Assembly (NCBI GenBank): GCA_026770025.1
Contig: JAMXDE010000030.1
Coordinates: 592,001 to 656,000, forward strand
Source of the DNA: Craspedostauros australis
Taxonomy: Eukaryota; Bacillariophyta; Bacillariophyceae; Mastogloiales; Achnanthaceae
Length of the DNA: 64,000 nt
Direction of reading: 5' to 3'
A program made the translations under genes and the position numbers. The stretch's first letter is position 1, and every line of letters starts with the position of its first letter. Positions 1-10,403 of the stretch are shown here, in pieces. The notes beneath the pieces are model-generated. The model worked only from the letters and a program-made list of their open reading frames with translations, ran no database searches and had not been told where the DNA came from.

Positions 1-1
1 G

Positions 2-685
2 CCCAATCCTTTCGACACAGATTGGTACTCTCACAAATTCAATGGGGCAGGCCTCAGATACGAGACTGGTGTGTGCATTCAGACTGGCCATCTTGTTTGG
101 GTCGAGGGTCCATTTCCATGTGGGGAGTGGAATGATGTAACCATTTTTCGACGCAAGCTGAGGCAGGAACTGGACGAAGGGGAGCAGGTGATTGCGGATC
201 AAGGCTACAGGGGTGAGCCTTCGTGTTGCATTGAGAGGACCAGATACAATGGAGTGATACGTGCAAGGCACGAAACAGTTCACAAACGCTTCAAAAACTG
301 GAAGTGCTTGCGGGTGGAGTGGCGGCACCAACTTTGCAAACACCAATTGGCAATGTATGCCATCGCAGCTATCACACAATTCGAACTGCAGGATGAAAAT
401 CCTTTGTTTGACCTGCAGGAGACCATGGCGGATATCAGGGAAATGGAGAATTGGGTGGCATCACTGGCACCCCCCTCAGGAGCAGCCGCCTCACGGGAGG
501 TGGATATGGAGGAAATGGTGGAGGAAGCAGCCAGAAGCGACAAGAGCAAAAGCACAACGAGCGAGGGCATGGACGACAGCACAACAAGCGAGGGCATGAG
601 TGGCAGCACAACAAGCGGGAGCGTCAGCAGCAGCCCGACGAGTGGCAGTGCAAGCAGCGATGACAGCAGCTCTGGACGGGAGTGA
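2..685 (+). CDS. PIF/Harbinger-type DDE transposase, C-terminal part (cut by window start)
   Basis: The frame is open from base 2, so the true start lies upstream. Residues before the first in-window GTG (71) already fit the family (DTDWYSHKFNGAGLRYETG). The block with GPFPCGEWND, IADQGYRG and RARHETVHKRFKNW matches the DDE_4 endonuclease domain of HARBI1/PIF-like transposases. The D of IADQGY and the E of RARHE are the likely second and third catalytic acids; the first would be upstream. After the domain (about 470 onward) comes a Ser/Thr/Gly-rich tail built from degenerate short repeats (STTSEGM, STTSG), unusual for the family. The stop is TGA at 683-685. I saw no terminal inverted repeat or second Harbinger ORF, so this may be a domesticated or decaying copy. 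Confidence 0.8.
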   Translation, partial: PNPFDTDWYSHKFNGAGLRYETGVCIQTGHLVWVEGPFPCGEWNDVTIFRRKLRQELDEGEQVIADQGYRGEPSCCIERTRYNGVIRARHETVHKRFKNWKCLRVEWRHQLCKHQLAMYAIAAITQFELQDENPLFDLQETMADIREMENWVASLAPPSGAAASREVDMEEMVEEAARSDKSKSTTSEGMDDSTTSEGMSGSTTSGSVSSSPTSGSASSDDSSSGRE

Positions 686-2799
686 GCCGTCTGGTGCATA
701 ATATAATTTTCTCACATAGTCCCTACCTCAATGTCGTATCGTTCATCTGGTGTTGCACAAGTAGCTGCGTTGTTGTTTGTCATTTGCGTTGGTGCTACCC
801 GCAATGGAGTTTGTTGTGGCTGTCAGTGAATTGCGGAAGAGCGTGCATGCATGTGCGAGCACCCATGCTGTGAGAAGGAAAACGGAAAACAACACTGGCA
901 CCTCCAAAGAAAAGACTACAACAACCATGTAGCACGAATGGCCAACACAACACTGTTATGGTTTCACAACACAATGCATGTTTAGCTGTTCACTGCAATG
1001 CACCTTGCTTGAGGGTGGCATGTAGATAATGCGGATGTACGAAAAGGAGCATGGCATCCCCACCAGCTTGGGAGTGTTTTGCGTTGCCTAGAAGGTCGAC
1101 ACTAAAATGCCCCACTGTATGTTGATGATCTCAACAGAACTGACAATACGAGCATGCACATGAACCTCATTCCCAACAACAAGGATAGTCATTGACATGT
1201 CAACGAAGGAACGAACGGCTGTACCAACACACCTGACAACAACAAAAGAAGGACACCAAAATCCAGAGAGACGGTGTGGACAGAATCACCTCCGTTGCAA
1301 TCCTACCATGGCGGTCCTGGTCATCCGGAAACCAGGACAAGGAGTGCAAGCAAATGGACAGTTTTGTGCATGGAGGGAATGCAGCCACCCACAGGAAGCC
1401 CCTTGTTCGATCTGCATGATGGGCGAACACAACGTGTATCGAACACAAATTGAGGCATACAACGAACTACAGCCAAGCATTCCATTGTTGCTGTGGCACA
1501 GTGGCAACCAAGCAACTAATTCACCGGACATCATTGCTGGTGCAGGAAGAACTGTTCGAAGAGATGAATTTCAGTTGCATCGCATACAGGAGCCACCCAT
1601 GGACGAAACACTGTTGCAGTGGTGATGTTGGTGTACCTGTTGTTGTTGTTATTGTTGTGGTTGTGGTTGTGATTGTGATTGTAACAGGAACGAAGTGCTC
1701 TGTGGAGCAATGATCTCTGTGGAGAGTGTTGGGGTTGTGAGTTTTGTGTGCTCTGCGCTGGCCCAAGACAGCAGCCTTGTTTTGCGCGGACCGGAGACGA
1801 AAACACGCTCAGCAAACACCGACACAGTGTAAAGTGGGGAAATGGAGCAATGACGAAGAGCGAAAGCAACTCGGGCGAATTTTGGGGGGAAAGCACCAAT
1901 TATCCAAAAAAGAACGAAAATGCCATATTATTCCGTCGAGGATAAGAACTAGGCGGAAACAAGCAATTTATGACTTAAACGCTATGAAATAGAGCCAATT
2001 ATTGCATTTTGAACTGCCCCCCCAGCACATCAATCTGAAGCTCCTTCGTGGAAATGAATGTTGTCCAACAGTGCCAATCGTGCAAACATCGCAAAGGTCA
2101 GCGCCAACTGTCTTAGGCAGTACGTATCAATCGGATCGGTAAGGGGGCACTTGGCGAGTGTAGCTCGTCGGCTGGTAACAGCAGCAACAGGAAGAGGGAG
2201 GGGCGGATCCGAACCGCCAACACCGCACAGCCCATCAAAGAACGCGAACACAGAAGAAGCAAATGTGGAACGCGGCGCAACCGATGGATCTGCCACGTTT
2301 CTTCCGCGCCAGTTTGCTGAATCAGCACACTGTGTCACCCAAATCCAAAAGATACTCTTCGTCTGTTCGTCCTCCGTTCACAAAATGAGATTTCAAAAGC
2401 GCGAAAAGATGATTGGTGGCTGGCGCGTCACAAGATCCCACAAAGAGGAAAGGATGCCGAAACGAGCACAAGGCATCAAGAGAAAAGAAGAACCACATCT
2501 GCACGAACGAGCTACGATCAACTCCACCCATCATCATCCACAAGCAGGAGTGAACGGCAGGAACGCAACACCTTGCATTGGTTGGACCATCCGTTTGACG
2601 CTTGATCTGTTTTGTGCGTCGCCTCTGTCGATCAGGAACGGTTGCTCTCATCGCAGATCAACTGCCCTCTGCAAGTCCAAGAGCATTGGTAGGCCGCTGG
2701 ATCATTCTCCAGAGTGGTGCACGTTTGGAACCCTCAAAGTCTGCTTCAATCGAACCACAGCAATAGTAACAGCAGAAGAAGAAGAAGAAGGACAGCACG
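686..2799. other. Gene-free interval upstream of the XRN1 gene
   Basis: No convincing gene. It holds a GTT-rich low-complexity tract near 1635-1685 and, just before the XRN1 start, an A/C/G-rich leader with a run of GAA triplets (2770-2792) that probably lies in the 5' UTR. The 142-codon frame at 1197-1625 has no recognisable domain. Confidence 0.5.
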
Positions 2800-5700
2800 A
2801 TGGGAGTCCCCAAGTTCTTCCGATGGCTGGCGGAACGCTATCCCAAGATCATCCAGCGCAATGGCAGCCTGCCGGAGGACGAGACCTACGGTCGCTACTT
2901 CGATCCCAACGACACGGGCGTCAAGGAACCGCCGCCGCCCTTCGAGCATCCCGATCGCATCGCCACCATCTCCACGACGCCGCCCATCGATCGTCTCTAC
3001 ATCGACATGAATGGCGTCATCCACGGCTGTTCGCACAGCAACGATCACGATGAGAATGATGATGTCGCAGGTCCCGCGTCGGCTTCCATCACGCATGAGG
3101 AGATCTTCCGCAACGTCTGCTACTATCTCGATCGCATCGTCAATGACATTGCCAAGCCCGACCAGCTCGTTTACATGGCCATCGATGGCGTCGCGCCGCG
3201 TGCCAAGCTCAACCAGCAACGATCGCGGCGGTACCGCAGCGGCCAGGAAGGTGACATTGAGCAGACGCTGTATCAGTCGCATGAGCAGGAGACGTTGGAG
3301 CGCAAGAAGAACAAGAAGAAGCGCAAGGGCAAGGGCAAGACAAAGAAGAAGGGCAAACAGGCGGATGACGACACGGATGATGACAATGTTGCTGGAACGA
3401 ATGATCTCAATGACGAATTTGAATCCTACTATGGTGATGCGCTAGATCCCGAGCTTGAAGATGATGTCACCTCGACCAAAACTACAAGCAGCAACGATGG
3501 CACCTTGGAGGAGCTGGAAGATGGACGGTACCAGGGCAAGTTCATGACGGAGTTCGAAATCCCAAACCTCGAAGACGACAAGTTCCACTCCAACGCCATC
3601 ACGCCAGGCACCCCCTTCTTCCAGGAGTTCACAACGCACATAGAGCATTACTGCCAGTACAAGCTCAACAACGATCCCAAATGGAAGAACCTCACCATCA
3701 TCTTCAGCGGCCCCAACGTGCCAGGCGAAGGTGAGCACAAGATCATGGACTTCATCCGCGAGCAGAAGGCGCGTCCCAACTACAACCCCAACCTGCGCCA
3801 TTGCATCATGGGACAGGACGGCGATCTCATGATGCTGGGACTCGCCACGCACGAACCCAACCTCATCCTGCTGCGTGAACGCGTCATATTCGACATGACC
3901 AAGAAGGATCTCATGCATGCCAGCAACACCGACCCGCTTGACCTCTACTTGCACAATCCGCATTTCGAACTCCTGCATCTCAGCGTGCTGCGAGATTATT
4001 TGGCATACGAATTCGGAACATCCAACGTTGAATCCTCGTCGCCGTACGACCTCGAACGCACGATCGATGACTTCGTCTTCATGACATTCTTCGTGGGCAA
4101 TGACTTTCTGCCCCACATGCCGGCCATCGACATTGGGGATCATGCCTTCGATTTAATATTCCAAACCTACAAGGATTGTCGCAGGGAGTGGTTGGAGGAT
4201 GATTTGGGTCTCGAACCGTACCTCACCGATTCCGGCAACATCGCCTCGGGCAGCCGCTTGGAACAGTTCCTCAGTGAATTGGGTTCTCACGAAGTCCCGT
4301 ACTACGGCAAGAAGCAGCTTTCGGCAAACTCCGACAACAAACGCATGCGCCGGCAGGGCAAACGCTTCGGACATCCCGATACCATCCCGACCAACTCCTT
4401 GATGGATTCCAAAGAGAAGTCGGATCGGCACGCCTACCGCAGGATGCTGCAATCTGAAACATCCAAGCTGGAGAATACGGACAATGACGCGAAACAATAC
4501 GATGCCAACTTCATGCCCGTCGTGGCGCAGTTCGCTGCATCCGAAGACGACAGCAAGGAAGATAAGGACATCTTCACTCGCATGGGAAATCTGCTCAACG
4601 ATTCCATCAGCAGCAAATCCAATCGCAAGGAACTGCTACGCGAACTCGATGACACCGACGTCAAGGGACGGTACTACTTCGACAAGTTCCAATTCTCACC
4701 GTTCGATGTGGACAGTCACCGCGCCTTGCGCAAGGCCTACATCGAAGGGTTGGTTTGGACGCTGAAGTACTACTACGAAGGATGCGTGTCATGGGAGTGG
4801 TACTATCCCTATCACTACGGTCCGATGCTCAGCGATTTGGTGGAGATCGATGACATGTTGGACGAAATTAGCTTCGAAGGGAAGATGGGCAAACCCTTGG
4901 AACCCTTCCAGCAGTTGCTGGGATGCATGCCGCCGTCGCATGCCTACCATCTACCCGGACCCTACCGGCCACTGATGACGGATCCCCAGTCCCCCATCCT
5001 TGAATTCTACCCCAAGAAATTTCTCATCGACATGAACGGCAAACGATGGCCGTGGGAAGCCGTGGTGCTGCTGCCATTCATAGATTCGAAGCGGTTGATC
5101 GCGGCGTCGCAAGAAATCGATGCCAGCCAATTGACCGATGCCGAACGGGCCCGCAACGCGCCGGGTGAGACCATCGTGATGCGACATGACATTCGCGGCT
5201 CGGCGCCGCTGCCATCGTTGGTGGGAAACGATGGTCCTGTCCACTTTCAGGCGATTCCAAAGAACGATGTCTCCAGAACACCGTACGAAGAATCATCCTG
5301 GTACCTCGAGGGCGGGGCCAAGCAGGTGCTGAAACCCAAGCTGGAGGACGGTATTGAATATCCGTTGCCGGGATACGGATCCCTGCAAGTCGCACCGGTC
5401 CGTCGATTGAAGTGCAGCCAGATGGGTCTCAACGTCTTCGGCACGCGCAGCAGGTACAAGCTCGCATGTTTGGCTGTGGATGGCACACCCATGTCCGAGT
5501 ACGAATCGGCAGAAGAGCTTGCAAAGTCCTTGGTGGGTAACATCGTGCACATTAACTATCCCCACTTCATTGAAGCCTGGGTCACGGCGGTATGCGATGC
5601 CAAGATGGAGGTGCGTGGCAAACAAGCAACGATCAAACGACGGAGCCCGGAGGAATCAGCACAATGGCGCATTCGCCGCGATGGTATTTTACGCACCATG

Positions 5701-7632
5701 CTGGCCGGTGAAAGCGTCACGGGATCAGGCGGTATTTCCATCACCGGAGAGCAACCCGCCACGGTCTTGGCCCGGCCACTGTTGAAAATCGACAAGACGA
5801 AGAAGAAGGGCAAGCTGGTGAAGAGGTACGCAGACTTCGAAGTTGAGGTCCCGTTGGCTTGCATCGATTGGAAACCGGTTCACACAGATCGGAAATTCAA
5901 TAAGCTGCCCAAGATCATCGAGAAGAACGCCTACACTCGGGCACAGAAATCGGTGCTCAAGAAATATGAAGCGACAGTGGAGCCACTCCTCCCTCCCATG
6001 GGCACGAAGGCGAGCGATGACTTTTTGGCCATCGATTGGGACGAGATGGATCTCGACACAGAGATCGAGAGTGACCACGAGAACGAGGGTGATGAGGACG
6101 AGGGTGATGAGGGCGAGGGCGACGACGACGACGACGACGTGGACATTGGAATGGAATTCGATGCTATTACCCTGCCCGATGGGGTCGTCAGCATAGACAC
6201 CATCGATGATAGCGATGATGATGATGACTTTGATCCAGAGAACAATGAGGATGGTGCGGTTTCTGGAGAAGCCACGCATACGCAGACCGCGAAGGAGGGA
6301 TCATCATTTTCTTCGGATGACTCATCGTTGGGAGGTACCGTCGGAGGTTCCATCCGGAGCATGTCGACATGGGCTGGCGGATATTCTGCCTCTCGTCGAT
6401 GGCGTGGCGGAATGTCGCCACATCTCACACCGTTGCGTCGATCGCAAGCGTTCCTGAAACGGAATGATCGCTGGGCGGTTGCTCCGAATCACGTGAGCAG
6501 ATCGATGCATACACGCATTGGTTTGGTCGGCCAGCATCGCAATCATTCAGCATGCACAGGCCGCATGATGCGTTCCGCAGGAGGCAGGAAGAGCTTGCTG
6601 GCAGCAGGCGCCATGGCCGCCGCGTTCTTGTTTGGTTCCACCAGCGCTGATCCGCTGGCATTGTCAGGCGCGGCCACGAAGAGATGGACAGCGTCCCGAC
6701 CCATGCGCAACCTGCGAAGCATTCTGCAGCCTGAACCGCTGCCAACACTCGATGATATGCTGCATATCGATGATGCGGTTCCGCACAGTCGAATCGATCT
6801 TCGTGGAGGAGACATCCCTGCATCATCTTTCCTGCCCTCCCGACCAACCCCGCCGCTGGAATTCGCGCACGGCACCACGACGCTGTCGTTCACGTTCGAC
6901 GGCGGCATCCTCGTGGCCGTCGATTCTCGCGCCAGCATGGGTAGCTTCGTGAGTTCGAAGACGGTGGAGAAGGTGCTGCCGATCAACTCGCACATCCTCG
7001 GCACCATGGCCGGCGGCGCCGCCGACTGCCTGTTCTGGATTCGCAAGATCCAATCCGAAGCTCTTCTGCATGAGCTGTGCGAGAACGGCCGGCGCATGTC
7101 GGTGGCGCGGGCGTCGCGGCTGCTGTCCAACGCGCTGTACATCAACCGCAGTTTGGGTCTGTCGGTGGGCACCATGATCATGGGCTTTGACGATGATGGC
7201 AGCGGTGCCGATACTGCGGCACGAAGAAGACGGCTGTTGCCACGTATCTTCTACGTCGACAACACGGGTGTCCGCATCGAGGGTGACATGTTCTCGGCAG
7301 GATCCGGCAGCACGTTCGCTCTGGGCATCTTGGACACGGAACGACGCCCGGATATGAAGAAGGAAGAAGCAGTCGCGCTGGGCATCAAGGCCATCCGCCA
7401 TGCGACATTCCGCGATGCCTACTCCGGCGGCTTCATCAACGTGTACGTTCTAACGCAGGATGATGGATGGCAGAAGGTGTTTTCGGAAGATCTGGCCAGT
7501 CATCAACATCAGCAGCAGCATACAGCAGCAGGTGGCGTCACGAATGCATCAAGCGCCATGGAAGATGCCGAGGCGGGCCCGAAGAGAGGCAGCGGCGAAG
7601 GCACACATGAACATGATGGCCAGGATCTTTGA
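2800..7632 (+). CDS. XRN1-like 5'-3' exoribonuclease joined in frame to proteasome beta5 subunit (1610 codons)
   Basis: The start is the ATG of MGVPKFFRWLAERYP, the invariant XRN N-terminus. Catalytic acids of the XRN nuclease are all visible: IDMNGVIH, MAIDGVAPRAK, PGEGEHKIMDF, GQDGDLMMLGL and FVGNDFLPHMP. A lysine-rich and acidic insert sits around residues 165-235. The second conserved block (KGRYYFDKF... WEWYYPYHYGPM... FEPF-like QQLLGCMPPSH) and the later D1/KOW-type region (about 830-1090) fit cytoplasmic XRN1 better than XRN2; the XRN2 zinc finger is absent. Known role of the family: degrades decapped 5'-monophosphate mRNA. After an acidic stretch (about 1090-1160) the frame runs without a stop into a full proteasome beta5 sequence (mature Thr at residue 1359). 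Either this is a genuine fusion or two genes share one open frame; transcript ends would decide. Confidence 0.9.
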   Translation: MGVPKFFRWLAERYPKIIQRNGSLPEDETYGRYFDPNDTGVKEPPPPFEHPDRIATISTTPPIDRLYIDMNGVIHGCSHSNDHDENDDVAGPASASITHEEIFRNVCYYLDRIVNDIAKPDQLVYMAIDGVAPRAKLNQQRSRRYRSGQEGDIEQTLYQSHEQETLERKKNKKKRKGKGKTKKKGKQADDDTDDDNVAGTNDLNDEFESYYGDALDPELEDDVTSTKTTSSNDGTLEELEDGRYQGKFMTEFEIPNLEDDKFHSNAITPGTPFFQEFTTHIEHYCQYKLNNDPKWKNLTIIFSGPNVPGEGEHKIMDFIREQKARPNYNPNLRHCIMGQDGDLMMLGLATHEPNLILLRERVIFDMTKKDLMHASNTDPLDLYLHNPHFELLHLSVLRDYLAYEFGTSNVESSSPYDLERTIDDFVFMTFFVGNDFLPHMPAIDIGDHAFDLIFQTYKDCRREWLEDDLGLEPYLTDSGNIASGSRLEQFLSELGSHEVPYYGKKQLSANSDNKRMRRQGKRFGHPDTIPTNSLMDSKEKSDRHAYRRMLQSETSKLENTDNDAKQYDANFMPVVAQFAASEDDSKEDKDIFTRMGNLLNDSISSKSNRKELLRELDDTDVKGRYYFDKFQFSPFDVDSHRALRKAYIEGLVWTLKYYYEGCVSWEWYYPYHYGPMLSDLVEIDDMLDEISFEGKMGKPLEPFQQLLGCMPPSHAYHLPGPYRPLMTDPQSPILEFYPKKFLIDMNGKRWPWEAVVLLPFIDSKRLIAASQEIDASQLTDAERARNAPGETIVMRHDIRGSAPLPSLVGNDGPVHFQAIPKNDVSRTPYEESSWYLEGGAKQVLKPKLEDGIEYPLPGYGSLQVAPVRRLKCSQMGLNVFGTRSRYKLACLAVDGTPMSEYESAEELAKSLVGNIVHINYPHFIEAWVTAVCDAKMEVRGKQATIKRRSPEESAQWRIRRDGILRTMLAGESVTGSGGISITGEQPATVLARPLLKIDKTKKKGKLVKRYADFEVEVPLACIDWKPVHTDRKFNKLPKIIEKNAYTRAQKSVLKKYEATVEPLLPPMGTKASDDFLAIDWDEMDLDTEIESDHENEGDEDEGDEGEGDDDDDDVDIGMEFDAITLPDGVVSIDTIDDSDDDDDFDPENNEDGAVSGEATHTQTAKEGSSFSSDDSSLGGTVGGSIRSMSTWAGGYSASRRWRGGMSPHLTPLRRSQAFLKRNDRWAVAPNHVSRSMHTRIGLVGQHRNHSACTGRMMRSAGGRKSLLAAGAMAAAFLFGSTSADPLALSGAATKRWTASRPMRNLRSILQPEPLPTLDDMLHIDDAVPHSRIDLRGGDIPASSFLPSRPTPPLEFAHGTTTLSFTFDGGILVAVDSRASMGSFVSSKTVEKVLPINSHILGTMAGGAADCLFWIRKIQSEALLHELCENGRRMSVARASRLLSNALYINRSLGLSVGTMIMGFDDDGSGADTAARRRRLLPRIFYVDNTGVRIEGDMFSAGSGSTFALGILDTERRPDMKKEEAVALGIKAIRHATFRDAYSGGFINVYVLTQDDGWQKVFSEDLASHQHQQQHTAAGGVTNASSAMEDAEAGPKRGSGEGTHEHDGQDL
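6565..7632 (+). CDS. PSMB5: 20S proteasome subunit beta type-5 portion of the fused frame
   Basis: The mature N-terminus is HG|TTTLSF, with the catalytic Thr1 codon at 6874. Numbering from it, Asp17 and Lys33 are present, as are the beta5-specific Ala20, Met45 and Ala49. SAGSGSTFALG carries the Ser129 region and RDAYSGG carries Asp166 and Ser169. This is therefore the chymotrypsin-like catalytic subunit. Beta5 normally has a 50-75 residue propeptide removed autocatalytically before Thr1. If translated separately, candidate starts are the ATGs at 6505, 6565 or 6703; 6565 is listed because the following sequence has a plausible propeptide length. About a dozen extra residues (GSGADTAARRRRLLPR) are inserted in the loop before the FYVDNTG strand. 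The C-terminal tail is His/Gln-rich. Confidence 0.85.
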   Translation: MMRSAGGRKSLLAAGAMAAAFLFGSTSADPLALSGAATKRWTASRPMRNLRSILQPEPLPTLDDMLHIDDAVPHSRIDLRGGDIPASSFLPSRPTPPLEFAHGTTTLSFTFDGGILVAVDSRASMGSFVSSKTVEKVLPINSHILGTMAGGAADCLFWIRKIQSEALLHELCENGRRMSVARASRLLSNALYINRSLGLSVGTMIMGFDDDGSGADTAARRRRLLPRIFYVDNTGVRIEGDMFSAGSGSTFALGILDTERRPDMKKEEAVALGIKAIRHATFRDAYSGGFINVYVLTQDDGWQKVFSEDLASHQHQQQHTAAGGVTNASSAMEDAEAGPKRGSGEGTHEHDGQDL

Positions 7633-10403
7633 TACTCCAGAGAGAGAGAGAGAGAGAGAGAGAGCGCGGACTCAATCCTATAATACCTGCGTACATTGTT
7701 GCGTGAGTGGAATGCGTTGCGCGTTGTGTTTATCCCGTTCACTGAAGATAGCAAGAAAGAGCACATTTTCCTACAGACTGTCTCCTCTCATCCTGTTCTT
7801 GGGAGGTATGGCACAGAGAGGAAGCCTGCTGGATCCACTTGGATGCGCTTACTCTAATACTAAGACGAGTATAGAACACCACGAGTACTCTATGTTGACA
7901 GGAGGTACACGATCGCGGTGAACTCGTTAAGGCCGTGCCGAAAGATCCGCGCAAGGATAGGACAGCAGCTTCGATGCACCAGCTTCCAATTCATGCCTGA
8001 CATGCCGATGCGTCCGACCAGCAGTGAGTGACGCGACATGTTGCCTTGTTCATTGTGATCATCGTTTCGCTGCTGTGGAGGGTAACCGCAACATCGAGAC
8101 GTGCGACCGATCCTAGATGATGACATGCAGTGCGGCGTCGTTTGTTTCGAACAGCGGCAGGCGAGGGAGGACTGCGGCAACGTTGGTGCTTGTGGGCGTC
8201 CACACAGCATGCAGATGCACGCTGCTGCTCGTTTGATTCTGTTTGTGCAAGTGGCCGCGACGGCATCTGTGTTGCTCCTCATGGTGGAGCTCTGCATGCT
8301 CGTGCGGTCAATGGACGTGGTGGTTTGCGGCATCACTTGCCGTCGATGTCCAACATCTCTTTCCATCATAACCACGCAGGGGGGCCTGTGGGGTACACCT
8401 CGCTGCGCCAACGCATCGCCGCACCCATGATGGTGAGAGAACCCTCTTGATTGAGAAGCGGCACCCATACACTCTCGGGGTATCGGAGGTGCTTGGTTGG
8501 CCTCCGATTCATGGACCATCCGAGTGGTTGATGTGGGCATGGTGATGGTGGGTGAGGAGCATGACGCTTCTGCGGGTCGGAATCGTATCTTGTAGAGGAT
8601 TGGTGTATGGCAGAAACACAAGAGACACCACTGATACTCGGATGGTACGAATGCCATCAACAGACAGAATGGAGAAACGATCGCGATGACGTCAAATGAG
8701 TGAAGGCATGAAAAGGAGGAACGGCAGCATGGTGCGTCCGAGCGAAGCATAATCCTCTTTGTGATCCTCCCTTGAAGGACTATGACTACATCCGAGTGAA
8801 GCGACGGCCCACAGCAACAGCTCTTCCCGCACCTTCTCGCCGAAATAGAAGAACAGAATATCTCAATTGGGACTCCGCACAAAGGTCTGAATCCACCAGG
8901 GACGCACGCAACGTCGTTTTTACCATGGGCGTTGCTCGACGGGAGTAGCTCGCCGAAGATACATTCGCAGTGCCGTTTCACGCCTGGTTTGGGACTGTTT
9001 TGGTGTGTCGGAGGAGAAAAGCTTCACCATTGCGCACCGACAGGGGCACAACTACTCGTAGTTGTAAGAAAGCACCTTGTGATAGGCACAGAAACAGCGA
9101 AAAAGGCTGGAAAGCTCGTGCGATGCCACGAGCAGAGACGCTGTGACGAATATAATCATATTATGAGCTGCTTCTCGACAAGGAGCACATCGTGTATGCA
9201 CGTGCCACATCGCTTGTACATGTGGCACATCGTACAGTGCACAATGCTACGACGCAGCGAAGCGCGCTGCCGCGACATCACCGCCACAGAAACGAGAATC
9301 GCGGGTGGATTGGAAATTGTAGTGACAATTCTCATGCTCACCTGCCTCAAAGTCCAACGCGCCGGACTGTGCGCGGCGCTCACCAAATTTCCTGGGTGCA
9401 CGTTGATTCATGTGTATTGCGGTCATTTGGGACTCATGCTGGCGGCAAATGGCACGCCCGCCTCGTTGTGATCCACCAACGTTCCACGCGATGTTGGCAC
9501 ACGGTGCCGATGCGTCAAGGTTTTACCGTACGCGAGCGAGCATTGGGCGTTGCCAGAGCCACAACACGGCAGAGGCAACCACACACAAACATCACAAAGG
9601 AGCAAGATCGCACAGAGTACCACATCACATGTCATCGCATTTTGCTGCATCGCATTGCATTGCACAACATCGCATTTGAGAATTCATCACATCACATCAC
9701 AAGATAAGAGTAGTAGAGTTGAGTCAAGTAGAGTCGAGTTGATTCGAGTTGAGGATTGTACAAGAGACCATTGGATGTATTGAGTTGATCTCTCAATCGG
9801 TGTAACAAACGCAACAGGAGAAAAGGAGAGACCACGACAGCGCAACCCATTTCGCCAACAACGAGGTGCTCGAAGCGACGCAGAAACAAGCACACAGCCG
9901 TGCAAACGCATTGGGAGGCGCGAAAAACGGTGTTGCGGCGAAACCCAACGCACAAAATCAGAAGCACAAGTAATTTCTCGTACAACGCAGGCGAAGGCAA
10001 GCAAGAGTATTGTCGCAACAGTGGCGCCAAACCGACCATACATACTTGCTCTACTTGCATAGAGTACTTCAGTAGACAGCAAGCAAGCGTCGGCGTACCG
10101 ACTTGCAGCAGTGCTCCTGTTCCGTACTCTACCGTGCCATACTGACATAGTGACATACCATCATACCATACAATACTGCTACGAGTGTTGGTGGAGTGAT
10201 CGAGCCGGAGGACACCAAGAGAGGCAGCAAGAGATAGACAGTGACAGTGAGAGTGACAGTCACACCTTCACAGACGCAACAGAAGCAACAGAAGCAACCA
10301 AGACACCAACCCACAACAACATCAACACCCACACAGTTTCATCTATACTACACTCTCCCCCAACCCGTAGGACCATCATATTATATCAAGCGCAAACACA
10401 AAG
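7633..10403. other. Gene-free interval with simple repeats
   Basis: An (AG)n microsatellite lies at 7639-7664 directly after the stop codon. A GAGTT/GAGTC-like pentameric tract lies at about 9709-9757. A CAA/ACA-rich stretch (about 10275-10345) precedes the next gene and looks like its 5' leader. Open frames here, including a 363-codon one on the minus strand (8981-7890), show no family features. Confidence 0.5.

Noticed and set aside
1197-1625. 142-codon plus-strand frame
   Set aside because: No family, signal peptide or supporting leader; low-complexity surroundings.
2058-3053. 331-codon plus-strand open frame overlapping the XRN1 start
   Set aside because: Different frame from XRN1, Arg/His/Ser-rich without any domain; out-of-frame shadow extending from the upstream region.
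7890-8981. 363-codon minus-strand open frame
   Set aside because: Composition is random-looking with many Cys/Arg/Ser, no domain, no leader and no codon pattern like the real genes.
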